Shown: positions 51,974 through 64,000 of the stretch, one piece after another | Numbering within the stretch: position 1 is the stretch's first letter | How the letters are laid out: every line of letters starts with the position of its first letter | Source: Oxyruncus cristatus | Taxonomy: Eukaryota; Chordata; Aves; Passeriformes; Cotingidae | Length of the DNA: 64,000 bases | NCBI GenBank assembly: GCA_013399855.1 | Contig: VXAY01002200.1 | Coordinates: 150,483-214,482 of the forward strand | Direction of reading: 5' to 3' | Notes under the pieces: model-generated | Told to the model about the DNA's origin: nothing | Database searches by the model: none | What the model saw: the letters and a program-made list of their open reading frames with translations, nothing else | Translations under genes and position numbers: made by a program

Positions 51974-53202
51974 TCTGTTTCACAATGTCTGAGCACAAAA
52001 TCACTTGAAAGTTTTTAACCTCTGCAACAAGACTATACAATGTTTGATTTGAGGATCCACAGGTTATCTGAATATAATCATCTCTTCTAAAAGTCAGAAA
52101 TGTAAAACATACAAAAAGAAAGATGCACAGTGTCTCCAACAATAAGACTGATGCCATACTGACTCTTGTTTTAGCAGAACACTGGCCTGGTTATGAGGAT
52201 TATCACCTCTCATGATTCCCTTTGCATTCACTGGATTTAGGTAAGGGCCCCTGAAAATTAAAAAGGTATTTGAGCCTAGAGAGCAAAATGTTTTTCTCTT
52301 TCACGTACTTGAACTTTTTCTTAGGATAATTTTTATCACACTCACAGATAGTATGAATGTTTTCTTCTTTATCCTACACTGTGACCATTTAGAGTGAATC
52401 TAAACGGAAGACAAAATGATGAATTGCAATGTGAAGAGGTAAGTAATCCCAGTGTATGCTCCCTGCCTTAATATGTTTAATATGTCTGTAGGGAGACTAT
52501 CCTCTACTCCTATTAGATCCAAATTCTTCTGCAGAAGTCACTGCTAATCTGCCCACTGCCCAATCTCCTTCTCATATTCAAATCTCAGAAATAGGTTACA
52601 GCCTTGTTATTGCTGTTTTCCAGGAAAAGAACATAAAGCATGGGGCTATGAAAGGAGAAATGTAAAGTTTCCTGGGGAGGACAGAACCACTGAAAAAGAG
52701 GTCTTTGAATCTTGGTTCAGCATCAGTACAGGATCCACAGGGGAAGGGGGAGTGAGTGAGTGGAGCACGATCTGGAGTGGTTTCAGTGGGAATACTAAAT
52801 TGGAGAACACCATTCCTAAATCAGGACACTTGTAAAGTTATCTGAATTTTTGTCAAGTCCGTGGGCTGAACTCTGCCAGTCTGGAAAAACAGGGACAGTT
52901 CTCAAGACTAGAAACCACACAATGCACGTGATCCAGTACCCAGGCAACAAGTCACCAAGAACTACCAAAGCACAAATCAATACATAATAATCCTGGAGAA
53001 AACCTCAATTAATTTATATTAATCCTATTAAGTTCACTATTAACTAACTAGGTAAGACTTTATAGGACATACACATCTGAAGCATCTTTCATGGCACTGA
53101 AATGGGTCAACTAATTTTTCAGACCCCCACCACAGACATTAAGAGAAGACATCCCAAACTCAAAGTCCAAATAGAAGATACAGGAAAGAAAGTAACTCAA
53201 AT

Positions 53203-53226
53203 AATTTTATTTTTATTATTATTATT
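53203..53226 (+). repeat. (TTA)n-like tract
   Basis: 'aattttatttttattattat' then 'tattg': a short trinucleotide run with T-rich lead. Confidence 0.75.
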
Positions 53227-55458
53227 GTTTGAGATTCCCAGGCTGCATGACATTGCAAAAGAAATTCATATTTGCCTAGACCCAAAAGCATCCATGGACA
53301 TCTTTCCATAGAAGCTGGTGGACTGATGTGTTACACATACATTTATTTTTCATGGAAGTTGAAAGCACATTCATCTAAGTCATTTCTGTTATATTCCCTG
53401 ACAGCTTTTGAAAACTGCCAGGCTAGGTTTTTGCGTTTGATCTTTCAACGTTATTGGAGGTTGTATAAACAGGAAGCAATGAAAAGCTTCAGCATCAATT
53501 AAGATAATTCTAAACAAACACACTGTCACAGTGCTGTCAGTTCCCTGTGGTGGGCATGTTCATGGACATGTACTAAGATAACACTGCAAATTCACTTCCA
53601 GTGGAAATGGCAGTCCTGGTGTTCCTCCGCTCATCTTCAGCTTTGGCTGTTTTAGAAACCCAAACACATCCATACAACGGACTTTATTGCTACATGGGGT
53701 GGTCCATACAGCTTAGTAGATCTTACATTATCTGGGATGGAGGGAAGAGGAGTTTAGCTGTGTGGATGCTGTTCTGCTTAACCTTAGGGGCAGAGAACAT
53801 GTCTTGATCCCCTTTATAGTAGCCTGTGGGTCCTGATCTGCTCTGAATCACCATAGGATGTACCACAAAAAGCAGATGCACAGAGGCCAAACGATGCTGA
53901 TCTTCAGGAGTTCTCTGGCCCTTCTTGGGTTAATCAGTGTGTGTTAAATAATGAACAGGAAAGGAAAATCAGGCTGGGATGGAAATTGGTGGTCATTAGT
54001 CCAATGTCATAAGGTGGAAGACTTATTAAGGAATTCATTTTTGAACTCCCTTGAAGAAGTAAGTTGCACAGACACTCTGGTGATTGATCTCCCAAATAAA
54101 AATGGATAAATTGAGTATCAAAAGACATGAGGAGGCAGCCTCCATTACATTTCTGTGCAGAGGCTACAAGCTCTTCTCTAGTCATTAATTTCTTTCATTG
54201 TTTCAGACTAGAAATACATTCAATATTTCAACTCTGAAGCTGGTAGGAAGTTTGTCACTGCACTCAATGAGCTTTTGATTAGACTATTCTTTTAGCTGTT
54301 CAGGTCCTGTGCATTTACTATGACTGTAAGTGTGTAACATTGGCTTCTTACATATCTCTGGAGGAGAAACTTTTCTTTCCTGGCATTAATTCTGAATGTC
54401 AGACTAAGGTTTCTTATGCACAGCACCACTAGGTCTTTACAAATTTGTTGAATATGAATATATCAATAATTTCCATGGCATAGTTCTCGACAACATTAAG
54501 CAGGGGGGCTTCATCAATTACTGCTTTCCAAGAAAACCAAGAGGCCTTCCAATCTAAACAGAGAGCTCCACTTACACTACATGGGTGCTTCCCGAAAGAT
54601 TTGGGTGGACAGGGAGAGACAGAGTGTGTTTTCTCCCAGACATAAATCCTGTGCAGACAGGATTCTTCTTTCATACCTTTTGCAATGAGCAGTCTGGAAA
54701 GGCACAAAGGACTGTCTTGTAAGCAAGAGAGAGCAGAGATGCTCAGACTGACCAAGTCTGCACTCACATGCCCTCTGGGATCAGAGGCAGTTCACTAAGG
54801 GTGTAGAGATGTCACGTCAAACACAGCTCTGCGTGCAGACTGCTTTTCTCCAGTGAGGCAAAGGTGATACTTCAGCCTACCACAGAATAGAAACTCAAAA
54901 TCAGAGAGCTTTTTCTAAGCCATTTCTATTGTCTGTTTTCCCTTCTTCTCAACCTACTGAGCCAGGCTTCAACTATAAGAGAAGAACATGATGTGTAACA
55001 GTCTCACAGTGTGAGAGCTGGAACACATCGCCCTGAAGGAAATATTTGATTTTCATTTCCTTCCTAGAAATAACTTTATAGCTATAGATTCATGGTAGTT
55101 AATGATTAAAAATGATGCAACACATAAAATGGGGATATGCCTGTATAGTGTATTACTCAAGAGACACACAAAAACTATGCCCACACTCTGAGCCAACCAG
55201 AAGCCATACAAGCCTCATTATCCCAGCACTGGGCCTTACTTAATGCACTTCACCTTTCTGGAGAACAAACTAGCCCAGGTTCAGCACTGAGCTAATCGTG
55301 TGCATCCAGCTTCTGGTTGCTCTAATTAGAGTACAGGCAAAACTAGTTTACCTCTGCCCACTGTCTACCATGTATACCTGCCCACAACAGTTACTGGAGT
55401 GTTATTGAATATAACAAATGCTGGGACCATGGTAAGGGATGTTTTTCACTAAAGGGGA

Positions 55459-55471
55459 TTTTTTTTTTTTT
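55459..55471 (+). repeat. T13 homopolymer
   Basis: Thirteen T followed by 'ctagtag'; preceded by 'aaagggga'. Confidence 0.8.
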
Positions 55472-57384
55472 CTAGTAGTGACACATTCTTCAGGAAAATT
55501 GTAGGGGGAAAAGAACCTCAATTTTTTTTTCTCTTCAGTGTTCCTTACACCATAAAGCGTGTCACTAATTGAAAATGGAAATTAAAAAGTGATTAAATTT
55601 CTAATGTCTTTAACCTAGTTTTGGGAACAGTCAGGATTTCAAGAGCAATTTCTTTGAAGATTTCCCTTACAGTGTGGTTTAAGACTTTCCTGTAAGTGTG
55701 TGTGGGCATGCATGAGCAGTTTTCTGAGTAACTGTTTAGCAGGATGTAGAATACAGATAGGTTGGGAGTTAATTTGGCAAGTAGGAACTGTATGTTAAGT
55801 GTCCCAATGGGTGAAGAGTGGAATAGAGAGTTAACACTCCACTGCAGCCTCATATACTCCTAAAAGCCATGTACATCATTTAGAAAGAGTTTGTATGCAT
55901 CTGTGGTCAAACCTGAACTTGTTGCAGCTTGAAACTCATGTAGACTTCAGAACTTATCTGCTCAGTCTAATTTCCCATCACTAATTCTTTCTTAAGATTT
56001 TCATGACCATTTCATAGTAAAAGTATAATTTACTGAACTTGAAGATTGCTTCATTACAAACACAGCTTTCATTCAAATTTGATGTTTCTGCTTATTTTTT
56101 AGCTGCTTGAAAATAGCATCAAAATATAGAACTGTTAGCAACCAAAGAAAAAAAGGCTCTGCTATGAATGACCTAGATATAAAATGATAGATTTACAAAT
56201 CCAGCCTGGGATGAGAGTGGTCACCCCCCTTTCAAGAACTGGACTAAGTACCAGACAATCTGTGTTTGGTTTTTCCTGGCTCCCAGTAAGAACTTAAGCA
56301 GTAGTCACTTGAATCTAAAACTTATCAACTCAGGAATGCTTGCATGCATAGTTGCATGATTACTACCTTTGAATTCAATAGACAGGCATGGGAATTAACT
56401 GCTTGCTGGATCAGCACCTTCACTGCTATGGTTTACACCTTACTCATGTTCCACTAACACCATAGAAACAAAGCCAGCAGTCATCTGAGGTGCCATATTG
56501 CCCCACAGATACAAAACGAAACTACATCATTTATGCCAAAGACATTAGCTACAGTCTATGCTTAATTTGCTCATTCTCTAGTTTCTGCCATTTAAATTAA
56601 CATGCAAAGTTTTCCCAACTTTTCTCCCTGGTTATAGGCTGTCTATGTTCTCCTCTTTGTGAAGAACAGAAACCCACAGTGTTTACCCTGTGCAGCTTCT
56701 TCATGAACACATGATCTTGGTTTTGTAGGCAGTATCACAGCAGTTCCCAAGGGAATGTTTGTATACATAATAGTTTTTATCTATAATCCCCATAGCATTC
56801 TTTATCAGATCAATGCTGAGCATTTCCATAAGATCTCCAGTATAACACGATCAATATCGCTACACAGTTCTACCTAAGGAAGACTTTTTCTTCTTTAGAT
56901 TAAATGAAAGAGCATTTTTTGCATTCTGAACAATGTAATCTTGTTACAATGAGAAGAAATCTGTGCACCAGAATCCCATTACTGTGACTGAGAACACAAA
57001 TAAATGCTTATGTATCAATCATTACTATAATTGTTATTATTATTCAGGCTGATTTAAAGAGGACTATTGCTCTTGTTTAGGAACTTAATAATCAATTAGG
57101 TTTGCCAGCCAAATGAAAGGACTCCAGCCTTGGTAAGTATAGAGGTTAGTGGACAAATTATCCTCCCGTGGACATGAAAAGATGTGGCACAAGAATGGAT
57201 TTACACATGTGGTTGATACGGTGTTTAAAACATGGACTAAATCCTACAGTGTCTGTTTATTATTTATAAACATCTTAAAGCTGCCAGCCCCAGACAGAGA
57301 TTTGGGCTGCCAGAGACAAACAATGTAAGAGTGCTTAGCATTAGACAATTGAGACACTAAAAATTTCAACAGAAATATACAGAT

Positions 57385-57480
57385 CACAATAAATAACATT
57401 ATTTATCCCTTTTAGCAGATGGGAAAAAAAACTCAGGGTCACAGAGGGTTTTTGATGTAGGACAAGAAGTTCAGCCCACT
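57385..57480 (-). mobile_element. MIR/L2-like relic, minus strand
   Basis: 'ttatcccttttagcagatgg' followed by 'aaaactcagggtcacagagg' and 'gtt' matches the reverse complement of the common MIR/L2 block (cattttacagatgaggaaa, then ctgaggcacagagaggtt). A weaker plus-oriented look-alike, 'atttcagtaaaatggagatt', lies at about 57516-57535, so two relics in opposite directions may sit together here. Confidence 0.5.
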
Positions 57481-58177
57481 TCAGTCATTACCTTAACTAT
57501 TTCTCAACTCCAATTTCAGTAAAATGGAGATTAACAAGGTTTGGTCCAGTACACTAAAATGTGCTGAAGAATTTTCAGAGATGTGGGTATGTGTCTGCGA
57601 GGAACAGAAGTGAATGCATGATGCTGACCAGTGTCATTGTTATTATTGCAATGAACTTGTCACAAAATGGAGCTGTGTGAGTATGCAGGACAAAGAAAAA
57701 TGCACTATGATGTATAACCAGAAAAAAAATAGATTAAATGGCACCCAGTCCAAATCCTGGTATTGATTTTCTAGTAGTTCCATTAACATGATACTTCACA
57801 TAAACACTCTACCATTCTGAACATTTTGGGAGTGTAAACAATTATACTGCTCTAATCCCGGTTGACAAATCTCACATTTCCTATACGGCCGTGAGTCAAT
57901 CCATATCAGTCAAAGCTGTTGTGTATTTTGACATGGGAGGCTCTTAGACAAAGCACATCTTCCTTGTGTTTACTGCCACCACATTCTGAAACATGATAGA
58001 AGTGATTTGAATCAATCCTGGGGTGCAGGCGTGGGGCATGAACCACAACATTCCTTCGTGCTGCCACACAGCTCCTGATACACATCAACAGTCCATATCG
58101 GAACATGGGCAGAGCCGTTTTGAAGAAGGGTGTAATTGATTGCCTTGTTCGGTCACGGTTGTAAAACAACTTATAGT

Positions 58178-58199
58178 TTTTTGTTTATTTGTTTGTTTG
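58178..58199 (+). repeat. (GTTT)n short tract
   Basis: 'ttttgtttatttgtttgttt' : about four imperfect tetranucleotide units. Confidence 0.75.
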
Positions 58200-58714
58200 A
58201 CACTCTTGATTTCTTTCCCCTCGTGGCACAATAAAAATGATACAATCTGCATTTGAGAGTTTTACAGGCCTGGAGAACAGAATATGAAGAGGAAAAGGAA
58301 AGGCAAAGCACAGGACAAGGGATCAGGTAAAACATGTTCTCTTCCTAACAATACCAGTGACTTCATGCCTGACTGCAGAGAAAGCTTGGTCTGGTGAAAG
58401 GGAAAAAGAAACCGATTCACCAGTATATCAGAGGTTTTTCAGGTGAAACTATAATCTCAGGACCACTGAATGCAGTTGGTAGTCTCAAAATCTAGGGGAA
58501 GGTCTTTTTGTTTACTATATAGGTCTCAAGACTTATTTGAGCAAAAATGTACTTCCCAAGCAGTAAAACTCTTTGCTTTAAATCAGTTAAACACATGGGG
58601 ATCGTTCCAAGTAGGATACCCTCTAGGCTCTGTCTTCCAGATAGGTAGTTGTAAATACATGGTAGGTTATGTGTGAATGAACAACAAAAAACTGGAGACT
58701 AAGGCCTGGATTTA

Positions 58715-58884
58715 CACAGAATCACAGAATATGCTGAGTTAGAAGGGACCTACAAGGATCATAGAGTCCAACTCTTAGCCCTGCACAGGACCCTCTCCAA
58801 GAGTCACACCACGTGCCCAAGAGTATTTATAGACAGACTCACACTCTACCAAGACCTAAGGCACCACTCCCAGTAGCCAGGACT
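58715..58884 (-). mobile_element. CR1 LINE, 3' fragment, minus strand
   Basis: Read on the given strand this begins 'cacagaatcacagaat', the complement of the CR1 terminal repeat, then 'gagttagaagggacctac', 'aaggatcatagagtccaact' and 'gccctgcacaggaccctct', so the element's 3' end lies at the left. This pattern matches a CR1 subfamily common in many birds, as I remember it. Similarity fades after about 58835; 'cactctaccaagacctaagg' probably still belongs to it. The right (5'-truncated) end abuts a second CR1 fragment in the opposite orientation. No coding capacity remains. Confidence 0.92.
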
Positions 58885-58892
58885 AACCCGTA

Positions 58893-59065
58893 ACGGGTTG
58901 CCCAGAGAAGCTGTGGGTGCCCCAGCCCTGGAAGTGTTCATGGCCAGGTTGGACAGGGCCAGGAGCAACCTGTTCTAGTGAAAGATGTCCCAGCCCATGG
59001 CAGTGGGGTTGGAACCAGGTGATCTCTAAGGTTTCTCCCAACCCAACACATTCCATGATTATGTA
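58893..59065 (+). mobile_element. CR1 LINE, 3' fragment, plus strand
   Basis: The blocks 'gggttgcccagagaagctgt', 'gtgccccagccctggaagtg', 'ttggacagggccaggagcaa', 'cctgttctagtgaaagatgt', 'cccagcccatggcagtgggg' and 'ttggaaccaggtgatctcta' appear in the normal CR1 3'-end order, followed by 'acattccatgattatgt' at the 3' terminus. It is 5'-truncated and sits head to head with the minus-strand CR1 immediately to its left; the two truncated 5' ends meet near 58885-58899. It is of a different subfamily type from its neighbour, so two insertion events are likely. Confidence 0.93.
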
Positions 59066-62000
59066 ACAGAGGTATGGTTTTAATTATTCCTAGGCATTGA
59101 TACTTTTGGGTCAAGTGATACAAATTTGAAGTTGCTTTCCATGCTTACGTATTTACTGAGATTATTTTCTCAGTATCTTAGTTGTTGAATCTGCTCAGCT
59201 TTAGATTCATCCATTTTACATTTCTCTTCCAAAGCTGAACAAGAAATGTCCTTCTATCCTGGTGATTAGGATGGGACAGGAAATTTAAGATTACTCAAAT
59301 CAAGCAGAGAAAAGAATTCAAATCAAGCTTACACCTCAAACAGGCAGCCCTACAAGTGGGCACTAGAGTATGACCTGGGCCACAATTCCAACACTACTTA
59401 TGAAATTAATGAGCTTGCAAAAATCAGGGATCAGGACTCAGAGCTCCTTCAGCAACAGATTTCCCTGCTGTAACTTCATGAGTTTTTTGCAGAGCTCTAA
59501 CAGGAGGGATACAGAATCGCCCTGTTCCAGTGCTCCCCTGGCAATTTGAACCCTGGCAAGGTGATCACGCTCACACCATCTGCCACAACCTGGCTGGGTT
59601 TCCCATGACAAAAATGCACAAAGGGCAGCAGACAACAGCATCCCTGCCCTTCTATCCCATTGTGCTTCTCAGCAAAGGGGCAGAACAGCTGCCAGGCTTC
59701 ACACTGTGGCTGCAGGTGGGTGACGGCTGTTGTGGGAGCCCCTGATGGGTTCCTCATCTCCAGGGATTGGGAAGGAGTCTGATTTTTAGTCTGCACATCT
59801 CTGAATTGGCAGCTGAGTGCAGGAAGAAATAGGAAAATCCACTATTCAGCCAGTGATGCTGCCAGTGAACTTAGCTTTGGGCAGCTGGGGAACTAAGAAA
59901 AAAAATGGTAACACTGATTTATTTTAGGTGTTTCAGGGGTTAGCTCCTACCGGACAGAAGGCTGTCAGAATTGTTCTCCTGGATTTAAACATTTAATCCT
60001 GTAATGGAATCTCAGTCTGTGTCCTCTTGTTTGTTTTTCTTTAATATTAATTATAGAAATTCACAAATTTACTATCTACAAGTAAAGTAACACTAAATTA
60101 GATTTTTATTTTTGGTTGTCAGAAAATCTTTGCCTGAAATAGAGTTGAAACCACTTAAATCAATACATGCTAAAGGAATACACCTATTAAAAGACAAAAA
60201 GTAAATTACAAATATAACTCAACTTTATAAAAGGAATAAACTAAAATTCTTCTAGAGATTTTAAGTCAGTAATCATGATGATGATTATAGCCATATCAAA
60301 CTCTTCTGAGCTAATAATTCCTAATGGATGAGAAATTAAAACATACTTTCTATGACCAAAGGTTAAACATTCAGCCAATTTTAAATGTGTTCTTGATAGT
60401 TGGAATCAATGCATACCTTCAGGCAGATACTGTGTATAAACATACATAAAAGCAATGACTAATACAATATTATAACTTGAAAGTGCCCAGTAGGTGTGTC
60501 TTATCTACAATGTTATCCTACTGCAAAATCACAGGCACAATTTGTTGACTACGCATTGACTGTTGAGCAGCAGAATTTCTCAATAGAGGGGAGTATAACA
60601 AGGTTCAAACCCTGAAGGCTTTGAACAAAAGAATTGCCACTAAAGTCAGCACGGAAAGATGTTGGGGGGAGGGGGAAGACAGGAGATAGTTCTCTCTGTC
60701 TCCACCATCTGTGTATGCACATAAAAATACTGAACTTTTTCCACTGCCTCCCAATAACACTTGACTCAATTACACTTTTTCTTCCCTACTTTCAAAGCTT
60801 TTTATCGTATTACTCTCCTTTTCAGCTGTACACACAGTCAGCTTCCTGAGAGGGAAAATGTCTGAAGGACAAGAAAGGTAAATTTTCTCTTCGGAACTCC
60901 TAAAGGCAGGAGAACTGGCTAGACATTGGATGATCACAGGGCTTGTCTTCTCAAATGCAGTTTGGACCTGCAGTACTCTCTGACATGAATGAGATCTTAT
61001 GGGAATTGTCCTGAGTTACTTCAGTTACTTCCCAATGAGAACCATCCTATGAAGGCAGGATATCACACATTTTCATCTTTTCTCTCCAACTACTCACTAT
61101 TCCTGCAGCAAATAGAAGGTAAAATTTCTCTCCTCGTCTTCAGAAAGATTAAAAACCGTCTTGTTTAATTGCTACATTCACACTCATTTGGAATTGATGC
61201 TGCAGGAGCCCACAGACAGTTAGTGGGCCTGCTAAGGTGAAGTAGGCTGTACTGGTGGAACAAATGGTTTCAGAACAGGGGTGGGGTTTGGTAGGGAAGA
61301 AACAAATAAAATGTCTGATACTATAAAGAAATTCTTGTTTTACTTAGAAAGTAGGACTTTACTGTGTGGGAAATTGAGGTTTGAGAGCACTTGTGCAGTT
61401 TCTCAAGTGGAGGAAATGTTAGTGGTGCTTTAACAGCTCTCACTTGAATGACTCATAAGTATGGGTCATTTCTTACATCAGTGAATAAATCGGGCTCTAA
61501 AGCTCATGGTGCCTCTGGGAAAAGAATTATCACAGGAAACTCCTGCTACTACTCCTGGGACCACATGTAACAAGTTTTTGAAGTGGTGATGGATCTTTCA
61601 TACAGAAAATGGATTTAAGCGCTGTTCTTCTTGCTTTCTTGTCTTTTAAAACCATTGTTTACAAATCACTCCAAAAAAAATTAATCACAAAAATTATTCC
61701 CAAAATGCCTCTTTCTGGCCCTAATTTTCTATCACTGAATCAAAATTTATAAACAAGATGTTATCCAACTAAATACTTAGGCAGTCAAATAAGTCGAGTT
61801 CCTAATTAGTAGCACTGAGACCAGTTATGAAATTTTATTGTATATCAGCAGTTGTTGGCATATTCTTTTGACAAATGTGCAATGAACACACCCTCAAAAC
61901 TACTGCTGAAGTAATTAAGTTCCAACCACTCACAAAATATCACAGTACTGAAATGTACCCATCACCGGACCATATGTGGAAGTCTGCATAACAGAAGAAA

Positions 62001-64000
62001 TGTAGAAAGTGAAGAGGTAAGTGCCCATTATACTAGCATCTGCTATTCAGGTAGGTCTATGAGATATAGAAAATATACAAGACATTGTGGCTGACAGCAA
62101 TACTCCCACTCAGACACAGCTGAACAAAAATTCTCTCAAGGAGTGATGCCTTATGTGGCTTTCAATGGGATAAGATAGCAACAGCATCTGACAAACTCAC
62201 TAAGTGCCAAATTCACAACTGCTGTGAAAGTGAAGAAAATTACATTCCCTTCTTCTGCCTTGAACCTTTGTATCACCAGTCAATCTCCCAAAGGCCTGCT
62301 AACACCTACTCCATCACTGCACAAGGGAGAGTAAATGGGTGTCATTTAAATATCAAGGTTTCAAAAAGAGGTGTAGGCAGAAGCAGTCTGGAAACATCTC
62401 TGTCATCTGTGGTCTCACGAATTATCTGCTGTCTTTGTAAGATAGAAGCTATGTTTATTTTGCACTTCCTTGTGCATTGATAGAGTAGGGGGGAGAGAGT
62501 TTTAAGAGTTAGACCATTAGGAAGACACAAGTCGGATGAAATATATCAAACTTACACTTACCTCTCTTTGCCGGGTGAGGATCTAACTTTCCACACTTTC
62601 AGCACTGAGAATTTGGAAAGCATACAGCTAACTAGGCACTGGGGAGAGCAGAGGTATTTTGATTTGTTTATAAAAACTGTCAAGCACCACCCACACTCTG
62701 TCCTCAAGTGACCCAGAGTATATTCTTCTGTGTGAAGATGAAGCATTAAGATATCTACCAGCACACAAAGTGCAAAATGTGTTTTATGCTCCAACAGGAT
62801 AGATGAGCAACCAGCACAGAATAACAACAATAAACAGACTATCCATAATAAGACCTTTACAGTCCTTTTGTCCTGAACTGGATTACTCCTTGTTTTACAT
62901 TCTAAAATATTTGCACAATGGGGCTTGGGTTTCAAGTTTTTTTGAGGGTTTTGTTTTGGTTTGGGTTTTTTTAAGGCTTATTTTGGCTAAGATTCAAAGC
63001 AGAAGAGCCAAAAACTATACAACACACAAATACCAAAGGGTAACAGTGAGCTAAATATAGATCAGAACATGAAATAAGCAGAGAGACTGTTCTTTGGGCA
63101 TTTCCAGATATCTAGATATTCCTATTCAATGTATTTACAGCACAACCTCAGACAAGGCTGAGTGGCTTTTGGAGTAAAAATGTTCAAAACATCGGTTCTA
63201 TTTTATTGTTTCAACAAAATGTAGCAGAAATTCCAATTTCTTTGCTGATTTGCACTTTTTCCCCCTCATTCTTTCACGAAAGCCATGTTGTCTTCTGTCT
63301 AACTGAAAACAGTAAAGAGTTAAATGAGCCTCCTGAGAACCAAAAGATGTATGATGGAAAACAGAAAAAAGGCATGAGCTGGAAACCATGTTCAGGCCTG
63401 TGTGACAGTTGTTTCCATTCTACAGTCACAACAGAAGCAAGGTGAGACCAGGTGATAACAACGCTGAAAGAGCCATCAGAAACAGCAAACAAGGAAAAAT
63501 GTATGTAGGCATCAAATTCCATGCAAGAAAATTCTATTGCATTTGTTGGCCAAAAGTCAACTGGGAACATTTTGTTGGAGCTTGCCAAAATGCTGAGTAA
63601 ATGCTGCACCAGAAAAGTAAACAGTTTACAGAGCATTGGCAGACCAGAACTGAGGGAAGGAGTTTAGTAACTACAGACTATAAAGCAGGTCAGGGAGTAG
63701 GGCTGTGATTAATGGGTGCAGGAATTTCAAATACAATCATACACCTGCACAGCATGGCCTGGGAAGATGGATTGCCAAATGGCCTGTGAAAAATTAGAAC
63801 AGGGGAAATATGTTTCAATGAGACACATCCAGTCCAATGGAAGAGAAAGTGATCTCTGAATTTTACCTTTCGCAGGGGGGTGGAGGAAGAGGACTGTTCT
63901 TTAAGGGAAAAGAAAAGCTACAAGCAATTTAAAAATGCTCTCCTTTGTCCCTGGGATACTGGCTTGTGTCTTACTTCTACTCTCTTCCAATGGTATCCTC
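59066..64000. other. No gene recognised
   Basis: AT-leaning unique-looking sequence. Frames of up to 125 codons (minus strand, 62558-62935) show no domain. A G/T-rich run near 62937-62974 (ttttttgagggttttgtttt-like) is low complexity. Confidence 0.65.

Larger units (their letters stand above)
48600..57384. other. No gene recognised
   Basis: Apart from the GC-rich patch and short simple tracts there is nothing identifiable. The stretch 49190-49480 is AT-rich with many TAAT/ATTA words and could be conserved noncoding DNA, which cannot be judged without alignment. Confidence 0.65.

Noticed and set aside
60600..60625. 'aaggttcaaaccctgaaggc' as a tRNA T-arm
   Set aside because: No matching A-box, anticodon arm or acceptor stem occurs at the required distances.
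62558..62935. 125-codon minus-strand frame with a hydrophobic stretch
   Set aside because: A single Leu/Cys-rich run is not enough; there is no family match, and simple T-rich composition accounts for it.
63274..63636. 120-codon minus-strand frame, Phe/Ser rich
   Set aside because: Two plus-strand frames overlap it. The composition fits translated A/T-rich noncoding DNA.
1..64000. Bacterial-type systems (operons, CRISPR arrays, phage or defence islands)
   Set aside because: CR1 elements, microsatellites and the lack of long coding frames show vertebrate nuclear DNA. No regularly spaced direct repeats were seen.

Overview
The window looks like nuclear DNA from a bird. The strongest evidence is four fragments of the avian LINE CR1, two of which end in the family's terminal ATTCTGTGATTCTATG-type repeats. 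The rest of the sequence fits: AT-leaning, few young transposons, a long (TG)n microsatellite, and scattered very old amniote repeat relics (MIR/L2-like fragments and short palindromic repeats that I recognise from reptile and bird genomes). Order and species cannot be read with any safety. The style of the minus-strand CR1 at 58.7 kb and the many A/C homopolymer-like strings suggest a neoavian bird, but that is only an impression.

I find no protein-coding gene, tRNA, rRNA or other RNA gene that I can support. The open frames are short (at most about 154 codons) and randomly spread over both strands. Several begin with TTG or GTG rather than ATG, they overlap in antisense, and none shows a recognisable domain. 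One of the tidier ones (47.9-48.2 kb) is a piece of CR1. The window is therefore most likely a gene desert or the inside of a very large intron; the sequence alone cannot tell which.

Layout. 0-6.6 kb: no recognisable element except a (CATT)n tract. 6.6-6.9 kb: a MIR/L2-like relic followed by an AT-rich simple tract. 7-22.9 kb: unannotated sequence with two more MIR-like relics, short simple repeats, a 10-bp-arm inverted repeat (20.95 kb) and an old repeat relic (21.2 kb). 22.9-23.9 kb: a CR1 3' end, a (TG)28 microsatellite and a patch with paired octamer-like sites. 25.6 kb: a perfect 17-bp-stem hairpin. 31-41 kb: a purine tract, a low-stop patch of unclear nature (33.0-33.35 kb), an 18-bp perfect palindrome (36.46 kb) and three further palindromic-repeat relics. 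46 kb: a tRNA-derived SINE-like relic. 47.95-48.6 kb: the longest CR1 piece. 49.8-50.1 kb: a GC-rich patch of unknown origin. 57.4 kb: a MIR/L2-like relic. 58.7-59.07 kb: two CR1 fragments placed head to head. 59.1-64 kb: nothing recognised.

No undescribed gene system is visible. The most unusual items are structural: the perfect hairpin at 25.6 kb, the head-to-head CR1 pair with a small palindrome at its junction, the GC-rich patch, and the cluster of old palindromic repeat relics. Repeat-family names come from remembered consensus patterns and were not checked against a library.
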